The position numbers and the translations under genes are program-made. The notes under the pieces were generated by a model that did not search any database, was not told the origin of the DNA, and saw nothing but the letters and a program-made list of their open reading frames with translations. 64,000 nt of DNA from Acheta domesticus (lineage: Eukaryota; Arthropoda; Insecta; Orthoptera; Gryllidae). Numbering within the stretch: position 1 is the first letter of the stretch; each line of letters opens with the position of its first letter. Of the stretch, positions 22,188 through 33,856 are shown piece by piece. Where the stretch lies: contig JAHLJT010000631.1 of assembly GCA_031308135.1 (NCBI GenBank), positions 144,812,734-144,876,733 of the forward strand, written 5' to 3'.

Positions 22188-23390
22188 TTGAGACGAGAAA
22201 TAATTTTAAAATACGAAAATGAATTTGAGATTTCCTCTATGAGACGTCTTTCATCGTTCCCATTCATTCGCTCAGAATATTACAATTTCGAGATTTCAAT
22301 GGAAGTGCACGTTTTGGGGTCATCTGATACGAAAACAGTGTTTTTTCTCGAAACGTCCGTCTATCGGCCCACTTGTCGTTCTGTGAACACACTAGTGCCT
22401 AAACTATTCGTAGGATGTTTGCTAAAAACATTGCATTGTTGATGTGTCCCGACTCGAGATCCTGCAATTTGAAAATAATTCTTTAAATATTGTAGTGATT
22501 TAGTTGACGCGATTTTTTCTTCAAGTGAAATTAGTTCTTGACAATCAGTTCTTTATAAAATATCATGTAAACTTTTCTGAATATATTACTTGTTTTTGCA
22601 CAATCTTGATTGAAATATGAGCAACATTAAACAATATTAAATTTAAGATTTTCTCAAAACTACATCAATATTGTCTTCTTTAATCGTTTTGCATGGATAG
22701 TGCTATATTCACTGAGTAAAATGAAATGAACTTCATTTTAATTTAATATTCTTCACTTAGGCGTTTTTTACGCTATTCGAGGCCAAAGTTTAATCAAAAT
22801 TTTTGGAGTCATTTTGAGAAAATTTTAAAATATTTACAAAGAACTTCCAAAATCAAAATGTTTCGGCAAACTCAGAGGGCCTCGAAATCATTTAAATCGA
22901 TCGAGGAATATCAATTTTGAAGAAAATCGGCAGTACAGTTTAGGCGCTGACATTAACCAAGATGGACGAACGGACAAGACACACAGACAGACAGACGTTT
23001 TGCCGTCGAAATTAATTTTTAGTGTTATATGTGTTAATATTTTAATGTTTTAATACAGGACTCAAAAAAGGAATCATTTCAGCAAATATTGAAAAATGAA
23101 AAAAATAATGTTACGTAACAATTAATATCCCCTTACTCCCATGTAACGCAGCGTAACACAGGCTCAGACCCCCTCCCCCTTTTTATCATTTCGTAATTTA
23201 TGGACGTTCCCTTACACAACGTGTTAGAGGAAATAATTTGCTATATTCTCGTAAACAAACACGATTTACTCAGTTTTTCGTTAACAGGACCTGGCAATAA
23301 GAGTTTTTCTATCGAAAATTCACCAGCATACGATTACAAAACTTTCTCTTGTAACGAAGTAAGTATGAAAAAGTAAAAATATGTTACAGG
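22188..23390. mobile_element. Two highly diverged Helentron-family fragments in opposite orientation
   Basis: The plus-oriented part, around 22340-22640, keeps 'CGTCCGTCTATCGG...', 'GTGCCTAAACTATTCGTAGGAT' and 'TCATGTAAACTTTTC'. The minus-oriented part, around 22750-23060, keeps 'CGATCGAGGAATATCAATTTTGAAGAAAATCGGC', 'GTTTAGGCGCTGAC' and the GACA/GACG run that is the complement of GTCY. Together they form an imperfect foldback arrangement of two old copies. Boundaries are uncertain. Confidence 0.5.
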
Positions 23391-24940
23391 CACCAATAGA
23401 TAGTGGCTGTGAAGAGGGTGAAAAAAAACCGAAAAGCTAACTCAGACTAAACGTGTTAAGAGACTAACAAATACGAGAAAATCGTGCTATTTTGGAGTAG
23501 GACTAGATAAGTTAGCCTTTTTACCTCAGAAATGGGAATTTACATAATTCCAGTAAAGCTGGAAAAATAGCGAGTAGCTGTAATTTCAAACTGCGATACT
23601 GCTAGTATTGCAATTTTTATTTCTAAAAAGCAAAATTTTAGCGTCTCTGAAATAGACAGGTCTTTCACTAATGAGATAATTAGCTCTTATGTGGCTTTGC
23701 TATTCTGAGAATGAATGAATAGAAGAATGAATAGGAAATACGAATAGTTCAGTTTGCTTTGGCGTGAGTGAAAATATTGATTTTTTTGGCAACGCTGTGT
23801 AGCCCCTTATCTGATTTCACCCGGAGTCGAAAGTACTTCCCCAGGAAAATTGGCAAGTCAGTGGTAGCTTGAGGCTTATGAGAGAAAATCGATTATCCCT
23901 CTAAAGAAAGATGATTTTATTCAACTCTTTTCTGACTATAATATCGAATCAAGCAGAGAGATATCACTAATATTGTCGCCCGGTGTATAAGTGGAAGCAG
24001 TCATTTTTGCGTTAATTGTTGGTAAAAATATTTTCTGGATATCAAAAAAATGTCTATTCATTTTTTACTCCAAATCTGTATTATCTTTGTTGTATATTAA
24101 AAAATAGAAGACACAAAATATATTTCTGCATACATCTGAAATCAATGTCCAAAAACATTTCCACCTTCAAAAATGTTTCAACAAATTTAATTTTGAAATT
24201 TATTTTATTTTACTTTAAAGCTATGAAATTTCAACACACAACTAAAAGACGTCCCATAAATATTCATCAGAACTACCTTCTGGAAAACTTGTTAATTTCA
24301 AAGTAGAGATTGCAAATTGGAAGTATTGACACACTAAGAATAATTGTAATTGCTGATCACCAGCAATTCCATCATCTTTATTCACATTCTCTATGAAAAG
24401 CGTTTGTGAGACAGTGCATGCATTTACTATTTTGTTTCTTTCTAAGTAAAGGAGACAAACAATTTACATAGTAGGAATATAACCCATATCAAGGTAAACA
24501 GGAAACGTCAAGACGGGTTTTAGTGAATTACTCACAGACACAAAAAACCTCCTATTTCTTGTCGATATGTCGCTAAAATTCTGCAAGATTTCTTACGACT
24601 TACGATTTCAAGATTACTAAACGACTCTCTTTCCGAAGTACGTAAATTCGAGGTATCTGAAATATTAAGACCGCAATTCCATTGTCCTTTTTGTGTTCTA
24701 AGACATACAAACAGTTTTGTTTGTGCAAAAAAGAAAATAACAGTACAATATTTTAAAATTCGTTATATTCCCGATTTAAAATCGTGTTATTTATTTTACC
24801 ACAATAAAATCGTGTTATTATCTCAATGCCGCACGTCTATTACAATTTTTTTTTAGAATTCCTTGTTCGCTATCACGAATTTTGCCCGTTTCATTCATAA
24901 CATTGTCAAGACAAAAGTATAATTTTGTAAATTAGTGGAT
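23391..24940. other. AT-rich sequence without a recognised feature
   Basis: An open frame at 24016-24306 (plus) is Asn/Lys/Phe-rich and fits no family. I see no repeat structure. Confidence 0.4.
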
Positions 24941-25000
24941 TTTTACATTCCCGTATACATACGTATATACGAAGTGTGAATGAGTTCCATTTTCTCTCCC
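24941..25000 (+). mobile_element. Isolated Helentron 5' end
   Basis: TTTTTACATTCCCGTATACA followed by TACGTATATACGAAGTG resembles the 5' terminus at 9919, including the subterminal palindrome. The body of the element does not follow. Confidence 0.5.
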
Positions 25001-25554
25001 CACTTAGCAATGTCCTGACATTGCTATTGTAATACATATCTTTGATTGTTTCTTTTCTGTTTTTGTCACGTATTGTTCTTTATTATATGGTGTCTTGGAT
25101 GCAGTCGTGTGTTGTTTAGCGTTGATGCTTTTTGTCCATGAACTGTTTCTTAGTTTTTTGAGTTTTTGTTCATGGTGTTGTCCCAATACTCCCATTTTAC
25201 ATTTATTTCTATTTTTTATAGCCGATCTTCATTATTTTCTCCTCTTCTCTTTCTTGTATTGTTACTTGCCAGACTGCAGCATAGATCACTCTTTCCTGTC
25301 TTGTGAGAACATTTTCTATATAACTGTCTTTAACTTTTAATTTATTCTTGTTCTTCGTGATTGACATTTTATCTTATTATTCTTCCTGTTTTATTTTCTC
25401 CAATAAAGAATGCATCAACAAAGTTTATATTCCCAACTACGTTTTGCATGATGTTTTTTGGTATTTTCTCTTTGTATGTGGCTGGGTTTCCTTGTCGTGA
25501 ATCCTTTTCATTTTCATCACTATGTAATTTCTTTTCTCCTTTTTTATTATTTTT
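25001..25554. other. Pyrimidine-rich sequence without a recognised feature
   Basis: The plus strand is T/C-rich and therefore gives hydrophobic open frames (25095-25340, 25361-25600). These look like composition artefacts rather than membrane proteins. Confidence 0.4.
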
Positions 25555-26212
25555 ACTTTCCCGTATACGTATGTATATACGGAGTATATATGTAGTGTAG
25601 GGAAAGTTATGTAATGCTGCATGAGAGAACGGCGGATTTACTGCGGAAAAAAGTCATTTTTGGGCCACGATCACGAAAAAGTGGTTAAATCCTGAGCTAA
25701 ATTAAGAAAAAAATCCTCTAACACGTGGTTTATCCAGAATAATGTGTTGTGGGTCCTTGATACGCAAAAACCAATTTACGGCAAAAACTCCGTCTGTCCG
25801 GTGTATGTGAACAACACTAGCGCCTACGCCATGCGTAGGATTTTTTTCCAAATTGAAGAAACCCCTGTCCATTTGGCCTGCGTTGCCCTGCGATTTTGAA
25901 AAGCATTCATTAATTTTTAGGGGTACTTTACATGAAGCCTCCGAACATTTTCAAAATTTTCACAAAAACGGATCAAAATTTTTAATCGAAAATTATGATA
26001 TAGGATTAGGTTTAACTTATGTAATATTCTTAATATCACATTTTTCTATTTTAAATGGCCTGAAAAATTGAGAAAATGTTAAATAAAAATATGTCAGCCA
26101 TGGATGACAGCTGGAAAGTAGGTGATGTAAAACCATGTCGGTGATGTCTAGATTAAAGAAATCAGAAGAGATCTAGTACGAGAAACTCTGTGACATTCTG
26201 TTGCAACACTAG
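25555..26212 (+). mobile_element. Short Helentron-family element with both termini
   Basis: It starts with ACTTTCCCGTATACGTATG and the subterminal palindrome (ending AGTGTAGGGAAAGTTATG). The blocks AATGCTGCATGAGAGAACGG and CTCTAACACGTGGTTTATCC follow. Near the 3' end a weak internal complement GGAAAGTAG (26111-26119) is followed by the palindrome TGTTGCAACA and CACTAG, with T immediately after. The length of 658 bp against 2388 bp for the copy at 9919 makes this an internally deleted derivative. It is non-coding. Confidence 0.65.
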
Positions 26213-26269
26213 TTTCTTTTTATATGATAACGAAAACGATCCAACACTTGCGAAGTTTAGCATACAGGC

Positions 26270-27011
26270 AGTCCCACCAACTATGGGCCTCCCCCGTAAC
26301 TTCTAAACGGTTCCCGATATAGATATATAGTTTTCGCCCAACAATGCGGAATCATGGGGCAAGTAATGTGCCGTAAGTATATTGTTCGAAAAATTTGTAG
26401 TTTTCGAGAAAATTAATCATCTTTCATTTTTTAAATGGAACCATGATTTTTTCTCACTAGCGAGAGATAGATCATAAGTAGACGAGTGCAATGACGTAAC
26501 ATGTTATTGTTTTAATAGTATTTTGAGCACAAAATTATACTTTCTGACAAGTGATTTTAAATAAAAATCACGAGATTTCCTGTGCCAATTCTTGCAACTG
26601 TTGCCATTCAGGAAGGTTGCATTCCCGGCGCCGGCTCTTTTCGAGGAGAGGCCGCGAAGGCCTTCACCAAGAGTGACAATAGCGTCGGCTTCTACAGCAA
26701 AAAGTGCAGGTTTCATTTACAGTCTCTTGCCAGAAAGTATAATTTATTGCACAAAATACTATCAAAGTATGAACATATGTTACATCATTGCATTCCCGTT
26801 TTTATGATTTATCTATTGCTAGTAAGAAAAATATATGGTTCGATTTAAAAAAAATCAAAGTTGATTTAATTTCTCCAAAACTAAAAGTATTTCAAACAAT
26901 ATCTCTACACCAATTCACTTGCTCCATGACTCTACATTGTTGAGCGAAAACTGTATTTTGATATCGGAAGCCTTTTATGAGTTATAGGAGTGGCCCATAG
27001 TTGGTGAGACT
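26270..27011. mobile_element. 742-bp foldback element with arms of about 300 bp
   Basis: The ends read AGTCCCACCAACTATGGGCC and the reverse complement of AGTCTCACCAACTATGGGCC. Arm similarity continues inward (TTCCGATAT, AGTTTTCG, CAACAATG, CATGG.GCAAGTG, TAGTATTTTG, AATTATACTTTCTG.CAAG) with many substitutions. A centre of about 120 bp holds a GC-rich piece (CCCGGCGCCGGCTC). No duplicated target is obvious. Open frames crossing the centre are not supported. It is old and of unknown superfamily. Confidence 0.75.
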
Positions 27012-27864
27012 ACTTGTAGTAAATCACCAGCTGGATTATGTAATGGTATCTCGAAACCTATGCTCTCAAATTTAAATCTCAGTTCGGAGAGTGATTTCGC
27101 GGGTGCTAAACACACCCAAAAAGACGTTTTTGAGTCAATGCCGCGATTTTTAATTAAGAGATGAGACGTCATTGGCCGCGACAATATATGCAATCCAGTT
27201 GGAATTGTGAAATTTGTGCTCGGGGTTAACTTGAATTTTTATATTACATAATTGTTATAAAGAAATCGAGAAAGTATGTCCACCACTAGTTTTTCAATTT
27301 AGAGGGGAGACAATATTACACAAGAACTACAAATACATAGTAACACTCGAATGAAACATAGCTTTGCTCGAAATTTTCAAATTACGGAAAAATGTAAATA
27401 TTCTGAAAAACTATAAACTATAAAATGGAAAGTTCTTAAGTTGAAGAATAAATTTCATTTAAAAAAAGGTTTAAATTTTGGTGGTGTAGGTCAGGATCAT
27501 AAAAAATTAAATCAGATTTTCGATTTCGAGAGGATTTACTAATTATCGAACATAAATCATAATTGCAAAAGCATTTTACTAAACTTTGGTAACAATTAAA
27601 AAAATTGGAGCATATTTTGAATAGATTTTAAAGATGTACGGGCTTTGCGTGAAGTGACAGCCACAATTTTGTTATGAGAATCAAATTCGGCTCCCGAGCT
27701 AACGAGTTAGGTTATGCATTTTCGTCAAAATGTCGACATCAATATATGGAATATTGATTTCCTTTTTATCACATTCTCAGCCGTCCTCTATCCGGTGTTT
27801 CAACCAAATTATAGAGAACGTAGGATTCTGGTCGTTCAATTATTCTGAACGTAATCATCCTAAC
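27012..27864. other. AT-rich sequence without a recognised feature
   Basis: Spacer between the foldback element and the S right arm. At about 27275-27290 the string GAAAGTATGTCCACCACTAG followed by T resembles a Helentron 3' end without its hairpin. I see nothing else. Confidence 0.4.
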
Positions 27865-29280
27865 AATGATTATTTTTCGTTTAAATCATAGTATTAATGT
27901 TTGCTTTTCTGCATGGGTTGAACACGGGCTGCATTTAAATAACACAATAAATTAAAGAAATTGTGGATGTTATTACTATTCTAAGGTAGTGGCTCCGCTG
28001 TTGAAATGACTGATTCATTCATATGCTCAGAGAATTTGTGTGTTCTCATAAGATGACCTTCTTGGCATTTACGTATTTAGAGAACATTTATAACAACTCA
28101 TATTTCCATGATTTTGACTCGCAAAGCAATCGACTTGCGTTCTGAAGGTAGTTTCAAATAACATTCTGGTGTCAGGGTCGCATGAGAAAAGAGTGTTGCT
28201 CAATGCACGTTGCATTTGGAAAACGGCTTGAAGGGTAGATTTCTGAGAGAACTGCCATTGACTTCCAAAGAAATGGGAGTTGTCATGACATGCTAATTTC
28301 TTAGAAACAATTACATATCTCGATAACGAAAGGCGATAGCGCCGATTGGATTGCGAAATGTTGCATCTCATTCAAAGGCAGTTTAGGAAAGACAATAAAA
28401 TAATTTCGCAAAATTTGTAAATTTATAAACAATTTCCACATTTTGCAGTTCTGAAGAGGAAAGGGCTCCCTTATATTCCAGAACCGAAAACTGCGAATTA
28501 ACAATGTTTCAATAATTAACAATTTTATAAACAATTCCGAAACGTGCGCTATACGGAGGAAGGGTCCTCAAATTGTCTTTGAGGTGAATATTGCAAAATA
28601 ACAATTTTGATAAGCGATGCAAAATTATTACTGAATACCTAGTTTAATTGTTGCAAAAACCTTAAATTTCGTTAACACTAATATTTGAACACTATTACTT
28701 CGCCAAAACTTCCAACTCCCAATTATTTTTCCGATCCTGGAGCCGCCTTCGCACACTTCATTTCTTCGTCTCGGATCCGTAATATTCGTTCACGTTCTTA
28801 AGTTGTTTTGTGTTAAAAGAGGGGATATTCAATTGATTTTTTTGCAAGTAAATCAGAATTAAAAATTTCCCAATTTCCTTTTCAAATCCACTAATTCTAT
28901 TGCATGTGCTGAACTTTTTATGTCGTATTGTATGATATTATCTTTATTGATATATTTCTTGTAGACGATCGAATGGCTTGCATGACGACGCGATGGAGAC
29001 TATCCTCCCCCCGCGTGCCTTCTACGCCAATACTCTCAATCATTCGGATAAACATGCGTATCATAGAGAATTTTCAAACTGGAGATCATGATTGCGGGAA
29101 GTCTAGCCTATCAGCTTCTCAGTCGTTGGCAGTTGGTTCCGAATGTTCTTTTGTAATAGTTAACTATGAAAGAACCAGATGGCGTTATCGTTCGTACAGT
29201 GTGCCAGAATGCGCGGAAAGACGGGCACTTCTGAATTTGGCCGTTACCCATTTTATGTGTCGGCAACTGTACCTATGTAG
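27865..29280 (-). repeat. Inverted repeat S, right (uninterrupted) arm
   Basis: The reverse complement aligns with 17602-18832 plus 20993-21165. It holds the empty site of the hAT insertion near 28055. Its open frames (28069-28371 and 28301-28534 on minus, 28928 onward on plus) mirror those of the left arm. The plus-strand frame differs from its partner by two residues before homology ends at about 29280. The function is unknown. Confidence 0.88.
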
Positions 29281-29404
29281 AAATTCGTGTTTTGGACTTT
29301 TGGCCAGCTTTTCGGGCTTTTTCCCCAATGTGCGGCGGGGCCGGCGCCTGGTGCGGCGAGGCAGTGGCGTCGTGCAGTGCCGTTACCTGGGCGTGACGAC
29401 CCCC
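29281..29404 (-). repeat. Fragment of repeat Q end plus GC-rich block
   Basis: In reverse complement this contains the Q start (CGCACATTGGGGAAAAAGCC, GAAAAGCTGGCCAAAAGTC), then stops. The S arm is joined directly to the Q terminus here, whereas the left arm is separated from it by 2 kb of Q. The rest is GC-rich sequence without homology to the other Q flanks. Confidence 0.75.
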
Positions 29405-30480
29405 GTGAAGATGGCCAGAAAAAACTCAAAATTCAGAATTTTTCATGTTTATGTTTGACCACCGTTTGACCACGTTTGACCACCCTTTAGAATATTTTTA
29501 CCAGCCTCCGTTCACAAATTAGAACAAAAACCATTTTTTCTGGCCAACTTCACGATTTGACGAAATTACAAGATTTTGCCCAAAATATTAAAAATATCAA
29601 AATTTGAAGTGCGCTTTTGTTTGTCCATCGTTTGACCACCTTTAATCACTAACTACATTATTTTTACCACGTTTCCTCCAGCGGATATTCGCGATAAACG
29701 TATTTCACTGCACCCAGAAACCGTGAAGATGGCCAGAAAAAGTTTTAAAATGCAAATTTTTTTGGTCGATTCGTTTGTCCATCGTTTGACCACCCTTTAG
29801 AAATTTTTTACCAGGCCGGGTTCAAACGTTATAGGCAAATGACGTTTTTCCCGCCTTTTCTCAAAATCGACAAATTAGCAACAAACAAATGAAAAATTCG
29901 AAACTTTTAATTTGCATTCGTTTCTTTACCTCCTAATGACCTCTTATTCACCTTCGGACGTGCTTTATCACCAACGGAACAACCCAAAAAAAGTTTCAAA
30001 AAAGCGTGAAGATGGCCAAAAAATAATTCGAAAATGCAATTTTTTGGGCTAATTCGTTTGTCCATCGTTTGACCACGTTTGACCACCCTTTAGAAAATTT
30101 TTACCAGGCCGGGTTCAAAAGTTAATTCCAAAAAACTTTTTCCCATCATTTTTTCAATTCGAAAGAAAAAAAACAAGAAACCCGCAGAATTTTCGGTACT
30201 TTTCTATCCTCTGCGGTTGTCCATCACATAAAATACATAAACTACGTTTATTTCATGAAATACAAGCGAAAAAGGAATTTTCCCATCATTGTTTGTAAAT
30301 TTCCCAAAAAACAAAAAATACATTCAATTTATTTTCAAAAAATTAGGCTTTCGTTTGTTTATCGTTTGATAACGTTTGCCCAGCATTTAGAAAATTTTTA
30401 GCAGCTTCCGTTCAGAAATTAGAGCAAAAATAAAGGTTTCGGGACAGCTTGACTCTTGAGCGAAATTACAAGATTTTGCT
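29400..30480 (+). repeat. Inverted repeat T, left arm, with internal tandem units of about 300 bp
   Basis: Units start with CGTGAAGATGGCCA at 29405, 29722 and 30007. A degenerate fourth begins near 30350. Units share TTTGTCCATCGTTTGACCAC, CCCTTTAGAAAATTTTTACC and AGGCCGGGTTCAAA. The stretch 29405-29990 reappears inverted at 38915-39503. Long inverted arms with internal tandem repeats recall Foldback/Galileo-type ends, but no transposase assigns the family. Confidence 0.85.
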
Positions 30481-31103
30481 CACGGTTCAATAACATTTGG
30501 TAAATAGAATTCTCCGTAAAGAAATAATGCATCATACATTTTCGTACATCGTAACTGGGCGAGGACCTTACTATACCGTTTTAAGCGGGAATGTAACACC
30601 CTAACCATTTCCTAACATAATTGTGTCGATCCATGAACACATCGTGTTAAGAGAAATAACTTCAGCTATTTAAACAGTACCTTGTACTCTTTCGCCTTTA
30701 GTAACGATTACGTCACAGAATTCTACGGAAATGTATTCTCCTTATCAACATATATCATCTTTTTTTGTGAAACTCGTTACAAGTTCTACAACATTAGGTG
30801 CGAAAACTAATTATTTTCATAAAACTGCCAACACATACTCGACAACTAATAGTATGTTGCATACAGATTAATCATGGACCAATAATGGGAATGAATTCAC
30901 AAATATTCACAAGTACGTACACTAAACGTATTGTTTCTGCGCCGATGTAACAAAATATTTTTCTCATGAGTTTAGTTTCGTTGCAAATAACAAAACGAAA
31001 GTCTGCGCGAATTTAGTTTCGTTACAGAAAGAACAGATCGTCTAAGACAGTTTCGTTTCGTTTGTTTACTGAAACGAAACGAAAGTGAATTTCCTTTTTG
31101 TGG
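30481..31103. other. Unassigned sequence
   Basis: No gene. Around 31030-31085 are several copies of TTTCGTTTCG/CGAAACGAAA that could fold back on each other. Confidence 0.4.
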
Positions 31104-31236
31104 GTAAGAAACAGGGGCGTGCGGTGACCGATTCCTATGGGTAAGCTCTGTAAATAGCAAGGGTGCGACTTGATGTGTTTGAGGAGACAAAACGAAAATC
31201 AATTTAGTAACTGTATATAAATATTTAATTATATCA

Positions 31237-31260
31237 AAATAATAATTATTATTATCATCA

Positions 31261-31319
<59 letters not shown>
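31237..31319. repeat. (ATT)n trinucleotide microsatellite
   Basis: A trinucleotide run of about 80 bp. On the minus strand it creates a poly-Asn open frame that is not a gene. Confidence 0.95.
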
Positions 31320-31320
<1 letters not shown>

Positions 31321-31697
31321 TGGAAGAATGCGAGTCCCCAGCATATGCGCACTAAATTTTCTACGAACTACCAGTCACCAACAGTCGTTGGCATTTGAAC
31401 GATCCACACGTCGAAATCGAACACGTTCCTCGCGTCTGTCGGGACGTGATGAACGCCGAATTGAAACACTGTCCTTTGTGCTAATACGGCAAAGCTCACG
31501 CGTCGGAACCGATTCGAGGTAGTGCCCTCAGGGTGGATTTCTAAGACGAGGTCCGAGCCGCGGATTTGAAACCACGGGTTGAAGCCATGGCTTCGGCCGT
31601 GGCGCGAATCCGATTGATAAAACGAGGGTTCGACGAAGTCTGGTGAGACCGCGGTCTCAAGCCGCGGGTCGGAAAGATCGGTTTGGCAACGTTGCCT

Positions 31698-31954
31698 TAT
31701 ACTGCGATTTTTGTAGGAAGAGCTCTAAAGATAACTCAAATCCCATCTTCGCGATGGAATATGTCACGGCATTTCGCGTCTTTTCTCGGTCTTGCCGGTA
31801 GTAGTCGCATGATCGCAAGCACTGCTTCATACGGTCGCGATCGTGTGAAATCTAGCGGAACGACTGTGAATGATACGAAATGCCGTGACATATTCCATCG
31901 CGAAGATGGGATTTGAGTTATCTTGAGAGCTCTTCCTACAAAAATCGCAGTATA
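31698..31954 (+). mobile_element. 257-bp foldback MITE, copy 3
   Basis: Same ends, length and orientation as the copy at 4264. It is inserted in the Harbinger left subterminal region and is therefore younger than both the Harbinger and the surrounding hAT. Both arms carry GTAGGAAG/CTTCCTAC. Confidence 0.9.
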
Positions 31955-32157
31955 GCGAATGCGAACGGCGTTCGTCGTGTGTTTCTGCATTAGAAATCCG
32001 TAGAAACGTCGCGGCAAAGTAGTGAACTTACGTTTGATATCGAAGGTACGTATTGTATTTCCATATTTATTTTACATGATAATGTAATGAAGTACTTGAA
32101 ATAAATTTTTATAAACTAATTACAAAGCAACGACAAATTTTCGTTCTGTTATTAGAG

Positions 32158-33826
32158 ATGGCTCGTTTTGAAAAGCGGGAAAGGGGGATTCTGGCAGAAA
32201 TTTGCCAGAAATACCCTATTTTGTGTAATAAGGCATGTACAAACGATGTAATTTCAGAAAAAAAGCAAGCGTGGTTGAATATATGCCAAGAATTCAACGC
32301 ATCAAATCCAGGCAGATCTGCACGTAATTGTGAACAACTTCAGAGTAAGTTTTTGTGACCAAATATAATATTTTGTAGTTGCTCTAGTTTTCTTAAAACA
32401 GAAATACTTACTTTTAAATATCAGGACTAGCAAAAAACTTAATTCTAAGAGTAAACGCTTTAAATATAAATATTGCATATTCATTAAAGCAATATCATTA
32501 CTTGCAGTTCTGTTAATTTGTAGCAATGACATGTTTATCTTTTTATGTGGTATGATTGGTCTCGTGGAATGAGTTGATTTTGAATAAAATTTAAAAGATA
32601 TATATAATCTGCAAATGTTTATATAATTGTCAAAATTAGTGGGCAGTTTTTTTGTCTGCTGGACTTTATCTACCACAAACTAATTTATCTTGAGGCCTAT
32701 GATGTTCCCTTCTGGGTTACCTTTTTCTATTAGATATGAATAATCTACAGATATTGATACAAATGGATGGTACATGCTAAAATCATCTGTTCTTCTAACA
32801 GCAGTGCAGTAAGAGATTTGCTAATTCAAACATAATAAACGTAATTTATGTTAAATCAATGTCTGCAATTTGCATTTGGATAGTAATTATTTGCAAAATG
32901 ATATGTTTTTCTTTTATAAAATGGTTTTGTGTCAATCTTTGTTATTGTTTAGACCTTTGGAAGCGTTTGAAAGATGGTGCAAAAAAAGCTCTTGATGCAT
33001 CAAGGAATGAGGCCAGAAGCACTGGAGGAGGTCCATCACAAACAAAAAAGATGGATGAAGCAGAAGAAGTTGTGGCAGGGATGCTAGGAACATCATTTGA
33101 ACCATTAGAAATGGCATATGATGATGATGCCTTTGTATTCCAGGTATTCATTTCTCTTTGTCATTTTTTATTGCACGTTAGAAAATATGTATGTGTCTTT
33201 TGAAGTATATTTTGAAAAATAATAGTTTTTAATTGTTTTATTCTATTTGTAGGAAGGTTCTGTGGTACTAGATATTCCCACAATTATTGATAATTGTGGA
33301 AATATAAATGGCAGTCAGGAAAAAGATGTCATGGAAACAAATGATGCTCCTAGTTTTTCTGGTTCAATTTCTATGCCTGTTACCCAGAAAAAAGCATCAG
33401 AAGTAAAAAAGTAAGTTTAATAATGACATATTTAAATAATACTGTTCTGAATAGTCATTTGCTTGCATTTCTAAAATATAGTCCTTGCATTTTGTTTAGT
33501 TTGTAGGCTGTTATTTGCAGTTTTTTATATTTGTTTGACAAAAATTAAATGAATTGTGAATTAATTAAATGAATATCTGAAATGTAAATATTAGATGCAA
33601 TTTTCTTGAAATTATAGTTTTAAGTCACTGATTAAAATAAAATTCCATATTTTAATTTCTTTCTTTTTTTCAGGAGGAATTACTGAAAATGGCAGAACGT
33701 GAGCATAAAGAAAAAATGAAACAACATGCAGTAAAATTGCAAACGCTGAAAATCAAGAGAAAAACAGCTTTGCTTGAATTTAAAAAGCAACAAAAGTGTA
33801 ATGTTAAAAGAAATAAAAAACATTAA
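32158..33826 (+). CDS. Harbinger-associated Myb/SANT-like DNA-binding protein
   Basis: In PIF/Harbinger elements this accessory protein binds the transposon ends and helps bring the transposase to the nucleus. Exons: 32158-32344, 32953-33143, 33253-33402 or 33410, and 33674-33826. The first two exons code for a Myb/SANT-like domain (residues about 1-80: FEKRERGILAEICQKYP, KKQAWLNICQEFN, CEQLQNLWKRLK) of the MSANTD/zeste type. An acidic middle and a basic coiled C-terminus (EELLKMAEREHKEK...) follow. With the strong donor after 33410 (GTAAGT) the last exon is read in the wrong frame and stops at once. A weaker GT at 33403 keeps it open, giving about 226 residues. Either that donor is used or one base was lost in the A run before 33411. 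Confidence 0.75.
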
Positions 33827-33856
33827 TTTGTATATTTTGTTTTTATTTATAAATAA

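Noticed and set aside
25095..25600. Hydrophobic plus-strand frames resembling membrane proteins
   Set aside because: The T/C-rich strand yields Phe/Leu-rich frames by composition; no start context or conservation.
30972..31352. Minus-strand poly-Asn protein
   Set aside because: Created by the (ATT)n microsatellite inside the hAT element.
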